A stretch of 64,000 bases of DNA from Gonapodya prolifera JEL478 (taxonomy: Eukaryota; Monoblepharomycota; Monoblepharidomycetes; Monoblepharidales; Gonapodyaceae). The stretch lies in the NCBI GenBank assembly GCA_001574975.1, contig KQ965780.1, positions 226,137-290,136 on the forward strand. Direction: 5' to 3'. This document shows, piece by piece, positions 28,211 to 39,382 of this stretch. Numbering within the stretch: position 1 is the first letter of the stretch; every line of letters begins with the position of its first letter. The notes beneath the pieces are model-generated. The model was given only the letters and a program-made list of their open reading frames with translations. It searched no databases and was not told the DNA's origin. A program made the translations under genes and the position numbers.

Positions 28211-28936
28211 ATGCATGTGGCTATCGAGAGTAACGATGGCGTTGCGCGACCGGCGCGCCCAAATCGTCGACGTCACGCTCCACCCTCCACACCTCCAGCA
28301 AGGCCTCTTTCTGACCTCTACATCGAAGACTACACCTTAGAAAACTAGCAGCAGGTGATTTCAGCCTACAACGTGCCCGATAACGACGTCTCCGTGGTGT
28401 TTGGACTGGAGCAGCAACGCAGCAACGGCCCTCATCTCTTTGATGATTGCTTTCGGACAGCGTAATCACGTAGATGCGTCTAAATGACACATGTCTCAAA
28501 TTCACTGCTTTACGTCCCCATCTCGTGCGCAAACAGGGTGTTCCGCGTTCATCGTTGGGAGCACGACGCCGCAACGGCTTCCCCTCGTTTCGCTTCTCTT
28601 TTAATCTCATCGCTTCAGCATGCGAAGCCGCGGATTCATTCCTGAACGTCCTACCCACCCACCCAACGAGTCGCCTCCGATGCAACTTGCCCACAGCCCG
28701 TCACGCCCAACTTCGACCAGCAACTCCGGCATCCTTTTGACACTCACGCCAAAGAGCGACCATCCTTCGCAATTTCCATAAGTCACCGCCCGATGCGGAC
28801 TCGTCAACCCTCCCTCTTTACACCGTGACCTTCCTCTGCATGATCATCTTCTCACCGAGCGTCTCGCTTTCGCAACCGGCGCTGCCCACTCTGGACCCAC
28901 TCGACATGCGCGCGTCTGCGGAAAACGAGGACTGAC
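28211..28936 (+). CDS. Weak candidate gene, possibly degraded
   Basis: From ATG 28211 the frame reads MHVAIESNDGVARPARP, then a Pro/Arg-rich stretch and PLSDLYIEDYTLEN. It meets a TAG at 28346-28348, but the same frame continues with coding-like sequence (QQVISAYNVPDNDVSVVFG, then GPHLFDDCFRTA). Further coding-like pieces lie in other frames up to 28936 (FLCMIIFSPSVSLSQPAL). Introns may explain the frame changes, but I could not join them. No family is recognised. Confidence 0.25.
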
Positions 28937-29133
28937 AGAAGTGGAGGCGCAAGGCAGTGTTACTGGAGACACCATTAGTCCGTTACCGCCATATAAATGA
29001 CGGAACGTTCTAATCGCAGAAGAAGGCAGAAGAAAAAGGAAGCCCTATGTCCACCAAAACTGAGATACAGAGCCATTCTTGAGTTGAATGTTATAATCTC
29101 GCATGACATGCCTGGTTCCTTCTCTGTTGGTGT

Positions 29134-29167
29134 AACTTCCATCACTTCCATCACTTCCATCACTTCC
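29134..29167. repeat. Nine-base tandem repeat before the DUF4202 start codon
   Basis: Nearly four copies of ACTTCCATC run head to tail and end about 14 bases before ATG 29182, so they are probably in the 5' leader. Pyrimidine-rich leaders are common in fungi; no specific function can be assigned. Confidence 0.75.
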
Positions 29168-29181
29168 CCCACAATCCCAAC

Positions 29182-30356
29182 ATGGAAAATTCTCCACGAC
29201 TTGTCACAACTCTCCCCCTACCAGAACTCTCCAGTCTTCCTGCGGGATCGATCGCATCAGTTCCACTCCTTCATTCCACAATCTCCATCCTCTTTGCCCA
29301 ACATGCCCTCGACCCAACAATCGCGCCCTTTCCACCAGGCGATCGTGTGATTCCAAAGAGTCTCGCCTACCATGCTCGGCTGATCGAGACCACGCTCATA
29401 CTTCTGGGCCTCTGTGAAGTCAGTGACGAGGGTGACGGTACCGACGTCGAAGCTGTTTTGATCGCCGCGGCGGGCCAGCACGTCAGGAGGTGGGAGGTCA
29501 AGAGAGAATCGTTCCCAGAGGGGCTTTCTGGGTGGGTAGAGAAATGAATTGGCGGCTCGGGTGGAAAATGGTTCACGATCAGGATCTCTCGATGGATGGG
29601 AGGTTGAATCTTCCAACGAGGTCGCTCTTTTTCGTCAAAGTATATTCACAGGAAGCTTATGGAACTAAGTTTTAAGAGGAAACGGATCTCTGTGTGGAGG
29701 AAGCGAAGTACCCATCACACTCCCATCTCCACAGGTACAAAGCCTGGCGAACCCACCTTGGCCGGGTCCACGCCACTCACGTTGAATCTGCCATGCGCGA
29801 AGCCGGCTACGGTCTCCCCGTCGCACCGCGCACTGGCGAAACTCTGGACCAGGATCGTGGGGAGCGCACTGTTGCTCGGTGTAAAGAGCTCCTTGTCAAA
29901 AAGGGGCTTCCCGCGCTGGCTGGCTGGCGGGAGGCGCAAGCGGCGCAGTCTGGAACGGGGTCTTTGCCAGAACGCCTGACGGATTATCCCGCCGTACAGC
30001 TGTTGGAAGACGCAGTGTGCATCGTGTTTTTGGAACACGAGATGGAGGACTTTGCTGGGAAGATGGTGGAGCGCATAACCGAGGGCACCGTAGGGCCACC
30101 AGCTCATCCGTCCTCCAACAGTGGAGATCCTGGACCTGCACCTGCCGACGTTACCGCATCGGCCTCTTCTGCCGCCGCACGCACGAAACTCATTTCCATC
30201 GTCCGCAAGACATGGGCGAAGATGGGACCTCTGGGTAGACGCATTGCCGTCGAGGAGGTGGTGCAGAATATGCCTGACGGAAGGAAAGAGGTGGTCGAGG
30301 AGGCTGTGCGGGGATACAGCGCAAAGAGTGCCGAAGGTGGGGGTGGAGTGAAATGA
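29182..30356 (+). CDS. DUF4202 family protein
   Basis: Two exons (29182-29531 and 29735-30356) join in phase to give 323 residues. Exon 1 contains the Arg/His-rich core AAGQHVRRWEVKRESFPEGL. The join forms GLSGYKAWRTHLGRVHATH, matching the family pattern RxGYxxWRxxLxxxHA. Exon 2 adds VQLLEDAVCIVFLEHEMEDF and LISIVRKTWAKMGPLGR, the other two family hallmarks. DUF4202 proteins are widespread in fungi and bacteria. The conserved His, Asp and Glu pattern suggests an HD-like all-helical hydrolase fold, but no reaction is established. The extra length comes from a Pro/Ala insertion near residues 250-265. Confidence 0.85.
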
Positions 30357-30590
30357 ATGCTGCAGGGATTGGTCGAAGTGGAATTAGCGGTGAACCAAAA
30401 TTTTGAATCTCTTGTAATGATGAAGATCCTGAAACCATAATCGGTGATTTGAATCACGCCCATTATTGTTTGAACGCAAACGTAACTTGTGGTAATAAAG
30501 GTGGAAAAACAATGACCCTCGCAGGCGCCACCGCCAGTCTCCAAAAAGTTGATGAACTAGGACATGTGAAACAACTGAAATCAAATGTCG

Positions 30591-30652
30591 GCCAAGAGTC
30601 GGCTTCGATCCATCCACTACCAACCACGATCGATCAAAGCCGACTCTTGGAT
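30591..30652. repeat. Inverted repeat (hairpin) of about 15-bp arms
   Basis: CCAAGAGTCGGCTT at the left is mirrored by AAGCCGACTCTTGG at the right, with GATC next to both arms and a loop of about 25 bases. It lies 235 bases after the DUF4202 stop and could be a terminator-like or extruded hairpin. A second, weaker inverted pair (GAACGAAATT with AATTTCGTTC) lies at about 30744-30781. Confidence 0.7.
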
Positions 30653-30970
30653 GACACTTAGATCATAGAGGCAGGAAAGGACTCGTCCATTGCAGCCAGA
30701 TGTGCCGTATCCATCCACTTCTTGTGCTTCCACTGTAAAATTAGAACGAAATTCATTTTGCAGCACGTAATTTCGTTCGGAAGTTGTACTCATCTGTTGT
30801 AAACCCACTTCCAAAATCAAAATTTCACCCATTGTTGTTGCCTGGATGGAAACGTGGACGCCAAAGTTATGGATCGAGGAACCGACACCGCAGCGCGGTA
30901 TGACGTGGGATCACACGTCCCTCACTCCATTGCTGTCGAGCCCGGATCACATGACGCGACGAACTTCCCA

Positions 30971-32114
30971 TTAAGCGATCTCTGGGCTGCCAGGCGCTGG
31001 ATCCAGTCCTCCAGCTTCTCCGTTTTCCCAGTTACAGTTGGCTTCTGCATATTTAAGTGCAGGTTGATGCCGTCCACTCTGCACTCGCACCTGGGGTTAA
31101 TGGAGGAAGGTTGACAATTACTAAATACGGAAAGGGGAAAAAGAGCCTTCTTTGAATTTTCAAAGTACTTACCTTGTAGCAACCCTGTGCCGTTGGTGTC
31201 AAAGTCCTGCCCCCGTCCAGTGTGGAAGTTTCAAAAAATTCAAACCTGGAAAATTTTCCACAGTGAGCCAAGGTGTTTGGAAGAGCTTTACCAAAGTTTG
31301 AGTAAAAGCTTTCCACATTGGAATGCAAAGGCCATAGATCTTCTTCTGAATGTTTTGAGATTTGGTGCCATTGTTGCGGAGGGTTTGTGAAGGCTGTAGC
31401 ATTTCATGAAAACCGTCCATAGTTAGCAGAACCATGCACCATTGTACTTCAGAGTGCGGTGACGGTGAGAAGGGTTTGAACACTTTCCTAGCATGGCAAG
31501 ACTCACGCAGCTATCCCATTCGACCTTCATGTTGGCGGGGTGATGGTCCATGCAACCGTACAGCCGGTACATGTCCACACCGCAGCTGTATGCTTCCCAA
31601 CAAATATCCTTGCGTCTGTGAGGAGCATGGTATGACCATGGGCTTGCCATTTGACTGCTTTTCAAATGAAGGCTTCGAGGCTCAATGGCATTACAGACCA
31701 ATCATGATATCCGGGAAGAACGTGCACATCCAGATCAACCTAACTGATCCGGATGTGCACGTTTGTCCAGGGGATCATGTTTTTAACGATTGTGTGGAGT
31801 TGTGTAATGACTCCACCAACAATTGAGTCCAAGCCTGTTGTGATACCTCGTCATTTCAACTCCATAACATGGACAAAGGCGACTTCCTTACCTTGAGTAT
31901 GACTGCAAGCCAAATCTCTGTGTTCTGTAGAAATTTTCGTTGCACAAAACGTTTGGCGGGTCTTCGGAGTTGTGGGATAGATCACTGCAAAACGTGGCAA
32001 TCCTTGCGCAACGTGTGCCACGAGACCTTGGTCAACCTGGAATTAGCATTAATTTTGCAGCTCTTGACTGCCCCTCATATTAGGGAGACTTACAGGAAAG
32101 GCGAGCGGAGCCAT
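30971..32114 (-). CDS. Unrecognised multi-exon gene
   Basis: On the minus strand a short first exon (MAPLAFP at 32114, donor GTAAGT) joins well to VDQGLVAHVAQGLPRFAVIY through to KISTEHRDLACSHTQ (donor GTAAGG). That joins in phase to GLDSIVGGVITQLHTIVKNM and IPWTNVHIRI. After that two readings compete (KWQAHGHTMLLTDARIFVG, or a Cys/His-rich frame ending EWDSC before a GTGAGT donor). Later exons probably include LWPLHSNVESFYSNF and TLTPTAQGCYK, with a possible stop at 30971. No domain is recognised. A plus-strand frame (31434-31826) overlaps it and is treated as a shadow. Confidence 0.4.
31723..31765. repeat. Near-perfect 18-bp inverted repeat
   Basis: The left arm ACGTGCACATCCAGATCA is answered by TGATCCGGATGTGCACGT after about seven bases, with one mismatch. 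It lies inside, or at the 3' edge of, an exon of the unrecognised minus-strand gene, at the point where its reading becomes ambiguous. Confidence 0.7.
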
Positions 32115-32156
32115 GGTGCGTGGTTCGCTTGGGTAAGGAATTGGGAAAAATTCATT

Positions 32157-32182
32157 TACATGTGATAACTGTTATCACATGC
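32157..32182. repeat. Palindrome of about 24 bp
   Basis: CATGTGATAAC is followed, after a single centre base, by its complement GTTATCACATG. It sits about 45 bases upstream of the first ATG of the minus-strand gene at 32114, so it could be a dimeric transcription-factor site. Confidence 0.65.
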
Positions 32183-32416
32183 ATTGTCGTGCTGCACTTC
32201 ACGAATGAAAAGATTCTCAAAGTGGTCCTTAACCACTGATCAACAAAGCAGCATAGTTTCTGGGTCTAAATGCAACAGTTGTCGTTGGCCACCTGAACAA
32301 AACTATGAGAACTTCGAGTCACCGTCAATAGTACGAGGAGGATACTTGGCGCACTGACTCGGCCCAGGAAAGAATTCGGATCATTGCATCGCACCGGAAC
32401 ATACCATCGAACGACC

Positions 32417-32786
32417 ATGGATCCCTATTACGATACGCCTGGAATGGAATCAACGAGCGAGGTCAGTAAAAGATTCTGCAACAAGTGCAGTTGAATCTCA
32501 ATCTCACCGGAATCGAAAGGTATTCTGGATGCTTGACCAGGATGGTGGAAGATCCGATTGTGGCGAGATTTGGAGAAGGCCTTGCGTGATGAATGAGTTC
32601 CTGAGACATGAGAGCAATGCCAGGCGTGTCGGAACGCTGTCATCGAAGTCTCTTCTGAAAGGCGTCCGAACGAGTGGACAACCTGATGCCGCACGGTCCC
32701 TGAATCCGACCGAAGCCAGAGTCACCAGCATCACCTTTATTGAATTATTATCCTTATCCTTGTTGTTTCGTTGCTGGCACCATTAA
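32417..32786 (+). CDS. Weak candidate two-exon gene
   Basis: Exon 1 (32417-32461, MDPYYDTPGMESTSE) ends at GTCAGT and can join in phase to an exon from 32541. That exon reads DGGRSDCGEIWRRPC through EARVTSITFIELLSLSLLF and stops at 32786. The C-terminus is hydrophobic enough for one membrane segment. No family is recognised, and the second exon could instead belong to another frame. Confidence 0.3.
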
Positions 32787-33172
32787 TTGGAATTATTTGT
32801 ATGTATGACTGCACGGAAATGGTTCACATTCTCCAATAGCACGTATCTATTCCACGAGAGCGCCCAAGCCTGCTCGTTCCCCCACGCTCGGCAAAGTGTG
32901 AAACGAAATGTATATCTAAAACATGCAGCTCTACACAACACCAACAAACTGAAAACTAAAACCACCAACGTGCGACTCATTTTGGGGCTCCAGTTCACTC
33001 GTCACTTGGGCTCATACTTCATGTCGAACTTGTGCATCCGTACCCCCGTCATGCTCTCAATCCTGGCCATGCGGGACCGGTTCACAGAGGCTATCACTGC
33101 AGGGGCACGCGGGCGCACGAAGGCAAATCGGCTTTAATCTTCTCATTCCGCACACAAACATCGAACGCACGC

Positions 33173-35125
33173 TCAAACCAACTCACACGACCCCAACCAG
33201 GGAGCATAATACGAAATCCTCGACGCGACCCACCACCACCCAATCAACAACGACGCCGCCACGCGCTGCCCAAACGTCGGGCGCCGCAACGCGAGGTACG
33301 CCGTGCACTGCGGGCCAATGAGGCGGATCGCGATGTCGGTGAGCACGCCGTGAGCGAATGTTTGCACGCGTTGGACCGAGGCTTGCGTTTTAGGGTCTTC
33401 GAGGAGACGCGATTTGGCGGCCTCGGACGTGGGCTCCTTCGCGGCTTGGGTGTGTTCGAGCGCGCGGAGTTCGGCGACCCCGCGCGCCATGCCACGGAGA
33501 AGTACTTGAGCGAGTTTGCGCGGAGTTTCGTCGGTGGTTGTCATGACGCAGTTGCTGGGTGGTAAAAGGGGTTGTGGGGGAGGGTGTGAGTCTTCTGCGC
33601 GATGACGGTGAAACAAAACAAAAAACGGAGGAAAAACCCACTGCAAACAAAAGCTGTACCCAAACGACGCGCAACAATCGATCCCCCTCGTGAGCGGCGT
33701 GAACTCGTCGCGCACGCCCGAGAGGTAGCTGACGTAGCGCCACATGTGGAGGTAGTCATCCGTGTTCTGCGCCGTGACGAGCTGGCCCATGGCGCGCATT
33801 TTCATCAGCGGGCCTGAGCAGAAGTCCAGGATCGTGTGGATCATGTCTTCCTGGAGGTGTGAGAGGTCATGGGCAGAGGGGAGTGCAGAAGTAAGCATGC
33901 CGAGAGTCAGTGGGCTAATCTCGGGTTGCGTTGAGCAGAGCAGGAAGAACTACCGACCTGGTTAATAGGAACTCCGTACTCCTTCTCATCATACACCTGC
34001 GGGTTCTTTACCGCCATCTTGCGGATCCGCGTGCGGACGTGGCCGTGCAGGAACCGGACTTTCACGGTCGTCGCCCAGCCTTGGTGTTCTGGGAGGAGAG
34101 CTGTACGCGGGGGTGTGGGTGTGGGAGATGGGGGAGATGAGGTCAGTGGTGAGACACAAGATACAAGGCATGCGCAAGGCGATGCACGTCGAAGTCGATG
34201 TACGCTCCGCGAGACTATATTCCGTTCCGCCCTGTATAGTTCGCCATCGGCGGGAATATGCGCATCGCGCTGTCTCATTTGCACTTCGCGAGTCACTCGC
34301 CTCCAGAGGACAGCCTCGGTCAGCGCCTTACGGGATGTACGGTCCGCGAGTATATACCACTCCCCGGGGTATTCGCCTCCGGTGGACATCGAGCGAAAGT
34401 GCCTAGCGGCGCTTAGGCCTCGGTCTTCCGTGCTTCGCACTCCAGACTTCGCTCGACGCCCCGCCACCCCCTTACTAACCATCTTCGAACATCATGGAAT
34501 TCACCCATGCCGAGGTCTCAATCAACCGTCGGAACACACTCCGTTCAGCGGTGAGATACCCGGTCGAGAAGAGGACCTTTTGGATCTTTGCAAAGCTCGT
34601 TCCGAGGACGAGCGTTGTGAGCTGCAGGATTCCGAGCAGGTCAGAGTTTCGCCAGTAGAATGCCTTTATGGGTGTTGCGTGAGTCGGTAAGGTATTGCGC
34701 AAGACAAGAAATGTGTGGAGGATGGCCAACGAACCTGAGCTCGCTTGATGGTGTCTTGATCAACCCATTCTGGAACCGTCGTGAGGTGCTCCCACAGCGC
34801 GACAGCCTCTGGCATTCCGCTAGCGTGCGTGCGCAAAGCATTGGAAAAGTTGCCAGAGGTGTACGCAACAATTAAAACGACGTCGATCACATGTGGCAAG
34901 GTGACAACCACCTCACCTCTTGGCATCGCTCTTGAGCCTCTCCACTGCATCATCTCTGATCGTGATCCCCGACGCTGCAATGTAGGCGTCGACCACGTCG
35001 TCCGAGATTAATCGCATCTTGTCCAGCGTGACCATTGGCGCGGGGGGGAATCGAGCCAGCACGCCGTGCGGGTCCGGTCCAAGCCAGAAGGCGCCGATGT
35101 CCGATGCGTGGCAGTCTAAAGACAT
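33173..35125 (-). CDS. MpaB/rubber-oxygenase-like (DUF2236) protein
   Basis: This multi-exon minus-strand gene has its start chosen at ATG 35125 (MSLDCHASDIGAFWLGPDP). Exons give SGMPEAVALWEHLTTVPEWV, then IKRAQ, the core LQLTTLVLGTSFAKIQKVL and TGYLTAERSVFRRLIETSAW, then WATTVKVRFLHGHVRTRI and KEYGVPINQ. After an intron come EDMIHTILDFCSGPL, YLHMWRYVSYLSGV and a C-terminal hydrophobic end. PEWVD, VRxLHxxVR and YGVPINQ are hallmarks of the fungal MpaB-like group, haem proteins related to bacterial latex-clearing protein; MpaB itself cleaves a farnesyl chain in mycophenolic acid synthesis and is ER-bound. No biosynthetic partners are visible nearby, so the substrate is unknown. The intron at about 34100-34480 is unusually long and stays open in frame. 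Confidence 0.8.
34196..34385. repeat. Diverged direct repeat inside an intron of the MpaB-like gene
   Basis: Two related units of about 55-60 bases start near 34196 and 34333 (plus-strand reading). Both begin GATGTACG(C/G)TCCGCGAG, run through TATA-rich sequence, then TTCGCC-TCGG-TGGA-like sequence. They lie in an intron several times longer than its neighbours, so the extra length may come from an inserted or internally duplicated element. Confidence 0.5.
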
Positions 35126-35231
35126 TGCAGGTGTGGATCGCGGGTGGGAAGGTCTCGCGGGGTTCCCATGGACGGCGCTTTTGAGTGACGAGAATGGATT
35201 CGGCGGGGAAGTTCAGCCGCACCGTCCCTGA

Positions 35232-36998
35232 AGCATATTCAGCCAGCAGGTTACCACGGGGTGATTACATCCATTTCTACTGCGGAAAAGAAGTAAATCT
35301 GATGACTGTAAAAACCTGGCGAGCCCAAAAAGACATACATAGATTTACAATGGGGAGTTTTACTCCAGGCGTGGGAACGTCTCAACAAGACACCTAACTT
35401 TGTTCTCGCTTTGAGCTATCAATGTGTAGGCGTTTGCGAGCAGTGAGTGTCTTACTCTTAGCACAAATTTCTCTTGTTCGCGCTGACCTGTTAATCTCTG
35501 TGCCGCACCATGCCCTCCAAGGTCACTTGCCCACTTAAAAAGCCCATTTTGCCCAAATTTCCAAGAACGGTCCGACCGAATGGGCTTATCTCAACCTTAA
35601 GAATCTGAAACTACGCCCGTTCATCTCTAAGAGTGTTCTTTTTTGTCTCGCAGCAAACTGGACATTGCCCCACGGTTGCATTTTTGGCTTCGAGAAGCAT
35701 GGTCACGTGTAAAGAGCATGCACTGCAAGTCAACCTATTGAAAGCGTTCGACCAAGCCCCAGGCTATGGCCACTCATCGCTTGCCCGCAACCTTTTCTTT
35801 TTGGTTCTGCACCACCATCGCCATGTACACTTTTTGTTTTCACCACGTGGGTCCGCGCGGACGGGGACGCGGGCGTCGGCGAGACGTAAGGGATAGCGCC
35901 CGCCACCCGGCTGATTCAGCTTGCTTATTGGGTCATGATTGGTATGGCTTTGTGTCCGAGATGAAAGGTATGGCCAGAATCAGCGGTGAGTGGCTGTTGT
36001 GAAGATCGCAGATGCGTCGAGTATTCCAGTCCATGTTCTCTCAGGCAGAGTAGACAGTACGAAATACAGTGGTCACGATATGGACAAAAATGAGTTTAGT
36101 CGATCTCTGGGCAGTTGGAATTGGTGTTCGTGAATAGCTATTGTCCAGAACCACCATATCGCCCTCGCACCTCCATTTCCTTCATTGCGACTTCCACGGC
36201 GCGCAGACGAAACGGATGTATCGCCAAATTTTCTCAACCTGAAGTAACTTGGATTTTAACGGGCCGGTTTGTTCGCTGGTGTGCGACTTCGCTTGCCCAC
36301 TCTTTTAATTCACCCCTTTTTGCTTTTTTTTGCACACATTTCCCAAGGATGGTCCGACCGACTGGGTTTATCTCAAACTTACTTGAATCTCCATGACCCG
36401 ATCGAATCTTAGACCGTTCTTTTTTTCCCCTTCACATTCTGTTTGCTCCTCCACAGTCCGGAATTTCGCGGTTGGGAAGCACTTGGGAAGGAACGCGGGC
36501 ACGAAATGAGCGCTCTATCACCTTCCATTTCCTAATTGCTGAAGGTTTGTGTATAAGTGTTTGAAGGGGGCGGACCCCAGACTTGGCAGGGTCTCACTCT
36601 GTCCATTTAGATTTGCAGCCCTTGCCTGTCCGAGTCCAATCAAATGTCTTGAATGTGCAATATATTTCCTTTGAAGACGATCTCTGAAGATTAGCGTGCT
36701 TCGAGTACATCGATAGACCACAGGGAGCCTTTACTTCTGCATTGCATACACAAGTGCATCAGCTGCCCGGCACACCTCCAGCAGTACAGCAATGCGATGA
36801 CTGGATCCAGCAATACCGATGCTGCATCAAACCCCTCGTCTTTTCGTTTTTTTTTTTTCATTCCTTCTCGATCGATGGAACAATCCTCGCCTCCTCAAAG
36901 AAGGAATCGCGGGCCACGGCAAACCCCGCCTGCCTTCCACAGCGAAAAGCTTAAAGCTAAAAGACCATGCCAAGCCGTCTCCATCTCCCCACCACACG
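35232..36998. other. Gene-poor interval with a duplicated segment
   Basis: About 1.75 kb separates the MpaB-like gene and the MFS gene, with no supportable gene. A segment at about 35545-35606 is repeated in diverged form at about 36328-36390 (GGTCCGACCGA followed by GGG(C/T)TTATCTCAA). Flanking similarity extends on both sides (TTGCCCACT before, GTTCTTTTTT after). Short open frames here have no recognisable content. Confidence 0.45.
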
Positions 36999-39123
36999 AT
37001 GCCGAGCGCTCTCCAGCAATCCTTCAATGGATCCCCACGTGCCATATCACGGCCCTCCCTACGGGTCCTCCCACCTCAGCTCGGACTCGGCGTCCACACC
37101 ACTCCATCATCCCCAGCTCGCTCCATAACCATACCCAAAGGAACTACTCCCATCGACCCGCACGCGTGGACACCCGCATCCCTCAAACCCGACGACGACG
37201 ACCGACTCGCCGAGGAATCGCTCAAGGATCCCGTCCTCCCAACCAAGGCCGGACCCGTACCCCGCTCCGAACCCACCTCCGACCCTTCCACTTCCACCTC
37301 CCACCTGAGCATCCCCGCATGGCTCCTCTTTGTCCTCGCAGCCGCCCTGCTCTCGTCATCCATGAACGTCGTCCCCCCGCTCCTCGTCGAAATCGGCAAG
37401 GAGTTCGACGTCGGTGAGAGGGAATCAGCCCTCGCTGCAACGGCGACAAGTTCAGGCTTTCTGGCCGGTATCAGCATTATTGGACCCTTGGGCGATGTTT
37501 TTGATAAGAAAGTGTATGTTGTTTATTACGTGGGGTTTTCAGTCACGATTACGAGGAAAACACTCCAACCTCCGCCGTGTCCCGCTACCAACTTATTGAT
37601 CTTCTTCTAAATCAATTGCCCATCATCGTAGTGGCCGCCGTCGCCATCGCAAGCATCTCCAACATCCTCCTCGCGCTTGTACCCTCTTACCCGGCCTTTC
37701 TCGTCGCGTGCTTCTCTGTTGGGTTGTTTTGTCAGGGCGCTGTAAGCTTTGTTTTTCTTCGTGCTTCGTGTTCCTGTTAGTGTTGATGATATCCAACGCA
37801 CTTCATCCCACCATCATCCCAAACACGTCATCCTACACTCCATCTCACACGACACCGCATCGCACCAAGATCAACGTCCCATTCGCCGTCGACCTCGCCG
37901 CGCCCAACCGAAGAGGCGCCGTCGTGGGAACTCTTGCAGCAGGGGCCAACGCCGGGTACGTCTTTGTCCTTCTTCCTGTCACCACGATCCCGTCACAATC
38001 ATTACCTCCCCCCCCACCCTTCCCCCAACACGCCTGCTCACTCACCGCCCACTGCCGCCTCCTAGATCCCTCCTCGGCCGCGTCCTCGCCGGCCACGTCG
38101 CCGAGAAATTCGGCCTGCGGGTCGTCTTCCTGTGCATGGCAGTCGAGACTGCACTTATCGCGGCGGGGATGGGACTGCTCCTTCCTCGCAAACCCAAACA
38201 GCAACCCAAGGCGTCCAAAAGTGGCAGCGCGGGGACGCGTGCAGGTGGATCCCTTGCGACACTAGTGCACGTGTTGGGGAACGTCGTCACGGATGGCGCG
38301 TTGCTGCGACGTGGGTGCTGGGTCTCTTTTTGACGTGTGGAAATTTGTGATCTGAAACGATACGACTCCAAAAGTGTGCGCAATGGCGTTTGTCCAAGTT
38401 ACAGCGGTGAGTACGTTGCCCAAGAGACAGACTCCACTTAATTGGCTCTCCTCCGTCTTCCTCTACTCTCAACTGTACAAAACCAAAAGTTTGGCACGTT
38501 TTGGACAACGAGCACTTTTCTGTTGACCCACCCCCCGTTCAACTTTTCGCCGGGCGAGGTCGGTATGCTCAGCTTGGTCGGCGTCGCGGGCATTGCGGCC
38601 ACTTTTTGCCTCGGATTTATTAGTGACGTTGTTCCCAGAGGTTATGTGAGTATTCCCCGTCTTCGTTTCTCCCCCGTTCCCTTCCATTGAGTTGTGCATC
38701 TTATAACCCTTCAACCCCGAACCCCCCCACATCCTCTGACGCCAGCTCACCATCACAGGCACGCTCATTGGACTGAGCGTATGGACACTCCTCCTCGCCT
38801 TCGGGCAAACCCACGTCTGGGCCGTCTTCGGCGGGGCGTTCTGGCTGGACGTGGGCAGCCAAATGGTGACCATTGTGAACCGCGCCGCGTGCATCAAGCT
38901 GTACCCGGCACACATCTCGACCGTTAACACGATCTACTCCCTCTTCTTTGTTGCCGGGTTGACCACGGGAAACACGCTGGGGCCCGCGATGTGGGTTTCG
39001 TACGGGTGGCCGGGCGTGTGTGTGGTAGGGCTGGTGTGCGGGGTGGGAGTTCAGGCGATTTTCCTTTCGGGGATTGCGAGGCGATGGGTGCGGGCAGGGC
39101 AAGGGTACGAAACCATTTCGTGA
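36999..39123 (+). CDS. MFS transporter (DHA1-like, 12 helices)
   Basis: The start is ATG 36999 (MPSALQQSFNGSPR). A soluble Pro/Ser-rich N-terminus of about 100 residues precedes helix 1 (IPAWLLFVLAAALLSSSMNV). Helix 2 to loop reads SGFLAGISIIGPLGDVFDKK, the place of motif A (GxLaDrxGrk). Later exons give LLALVPSYPAFLVACFSVG, VVGTLAAGANAG, GRVLAGHVAEKFGLRVVF, then the second half FSPGEVGMLSLVGVAGIAAT and VNTIYSLFFVAGLTTGNTLG, ending with the stop at 39121-39123. At least six short introns are needed. The pattern resembles bacterial YnfM/arabinose-efflux-type permeases. The substrate is unknown. Confidence 0.75.
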
Positions 39124-39382
39124 AGGACGTACAGATTCGAGGGCGAGCCGTAGTGCATTACAAACGTCTATTTGCTTTCCAAAATACTATGTCTCAGTTT
39201 CAGTGTCGGTTCAAACAACAGCAAATCCAAGCGACGCAACAAAAAGTTCCAAACAACAGCATAGCCAACGACACGCTACAAAACATCGACACTTTGACAT
39301 GCACCCGCAGACAGAAAACCATCATTAACAATTTACGACGCAAATAAAAACGGGATGTCCACGCGATGAAGAGGGGATGCGC

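Noticed and set aside
31434-31826. Plus-strand Cys-rich ORF of 130 codons
   Set aside because: It overlaps the better-spliced minus-strand gene, has no signal peptide, and its end coincides with an inverted repeat that would make both strands look alike.
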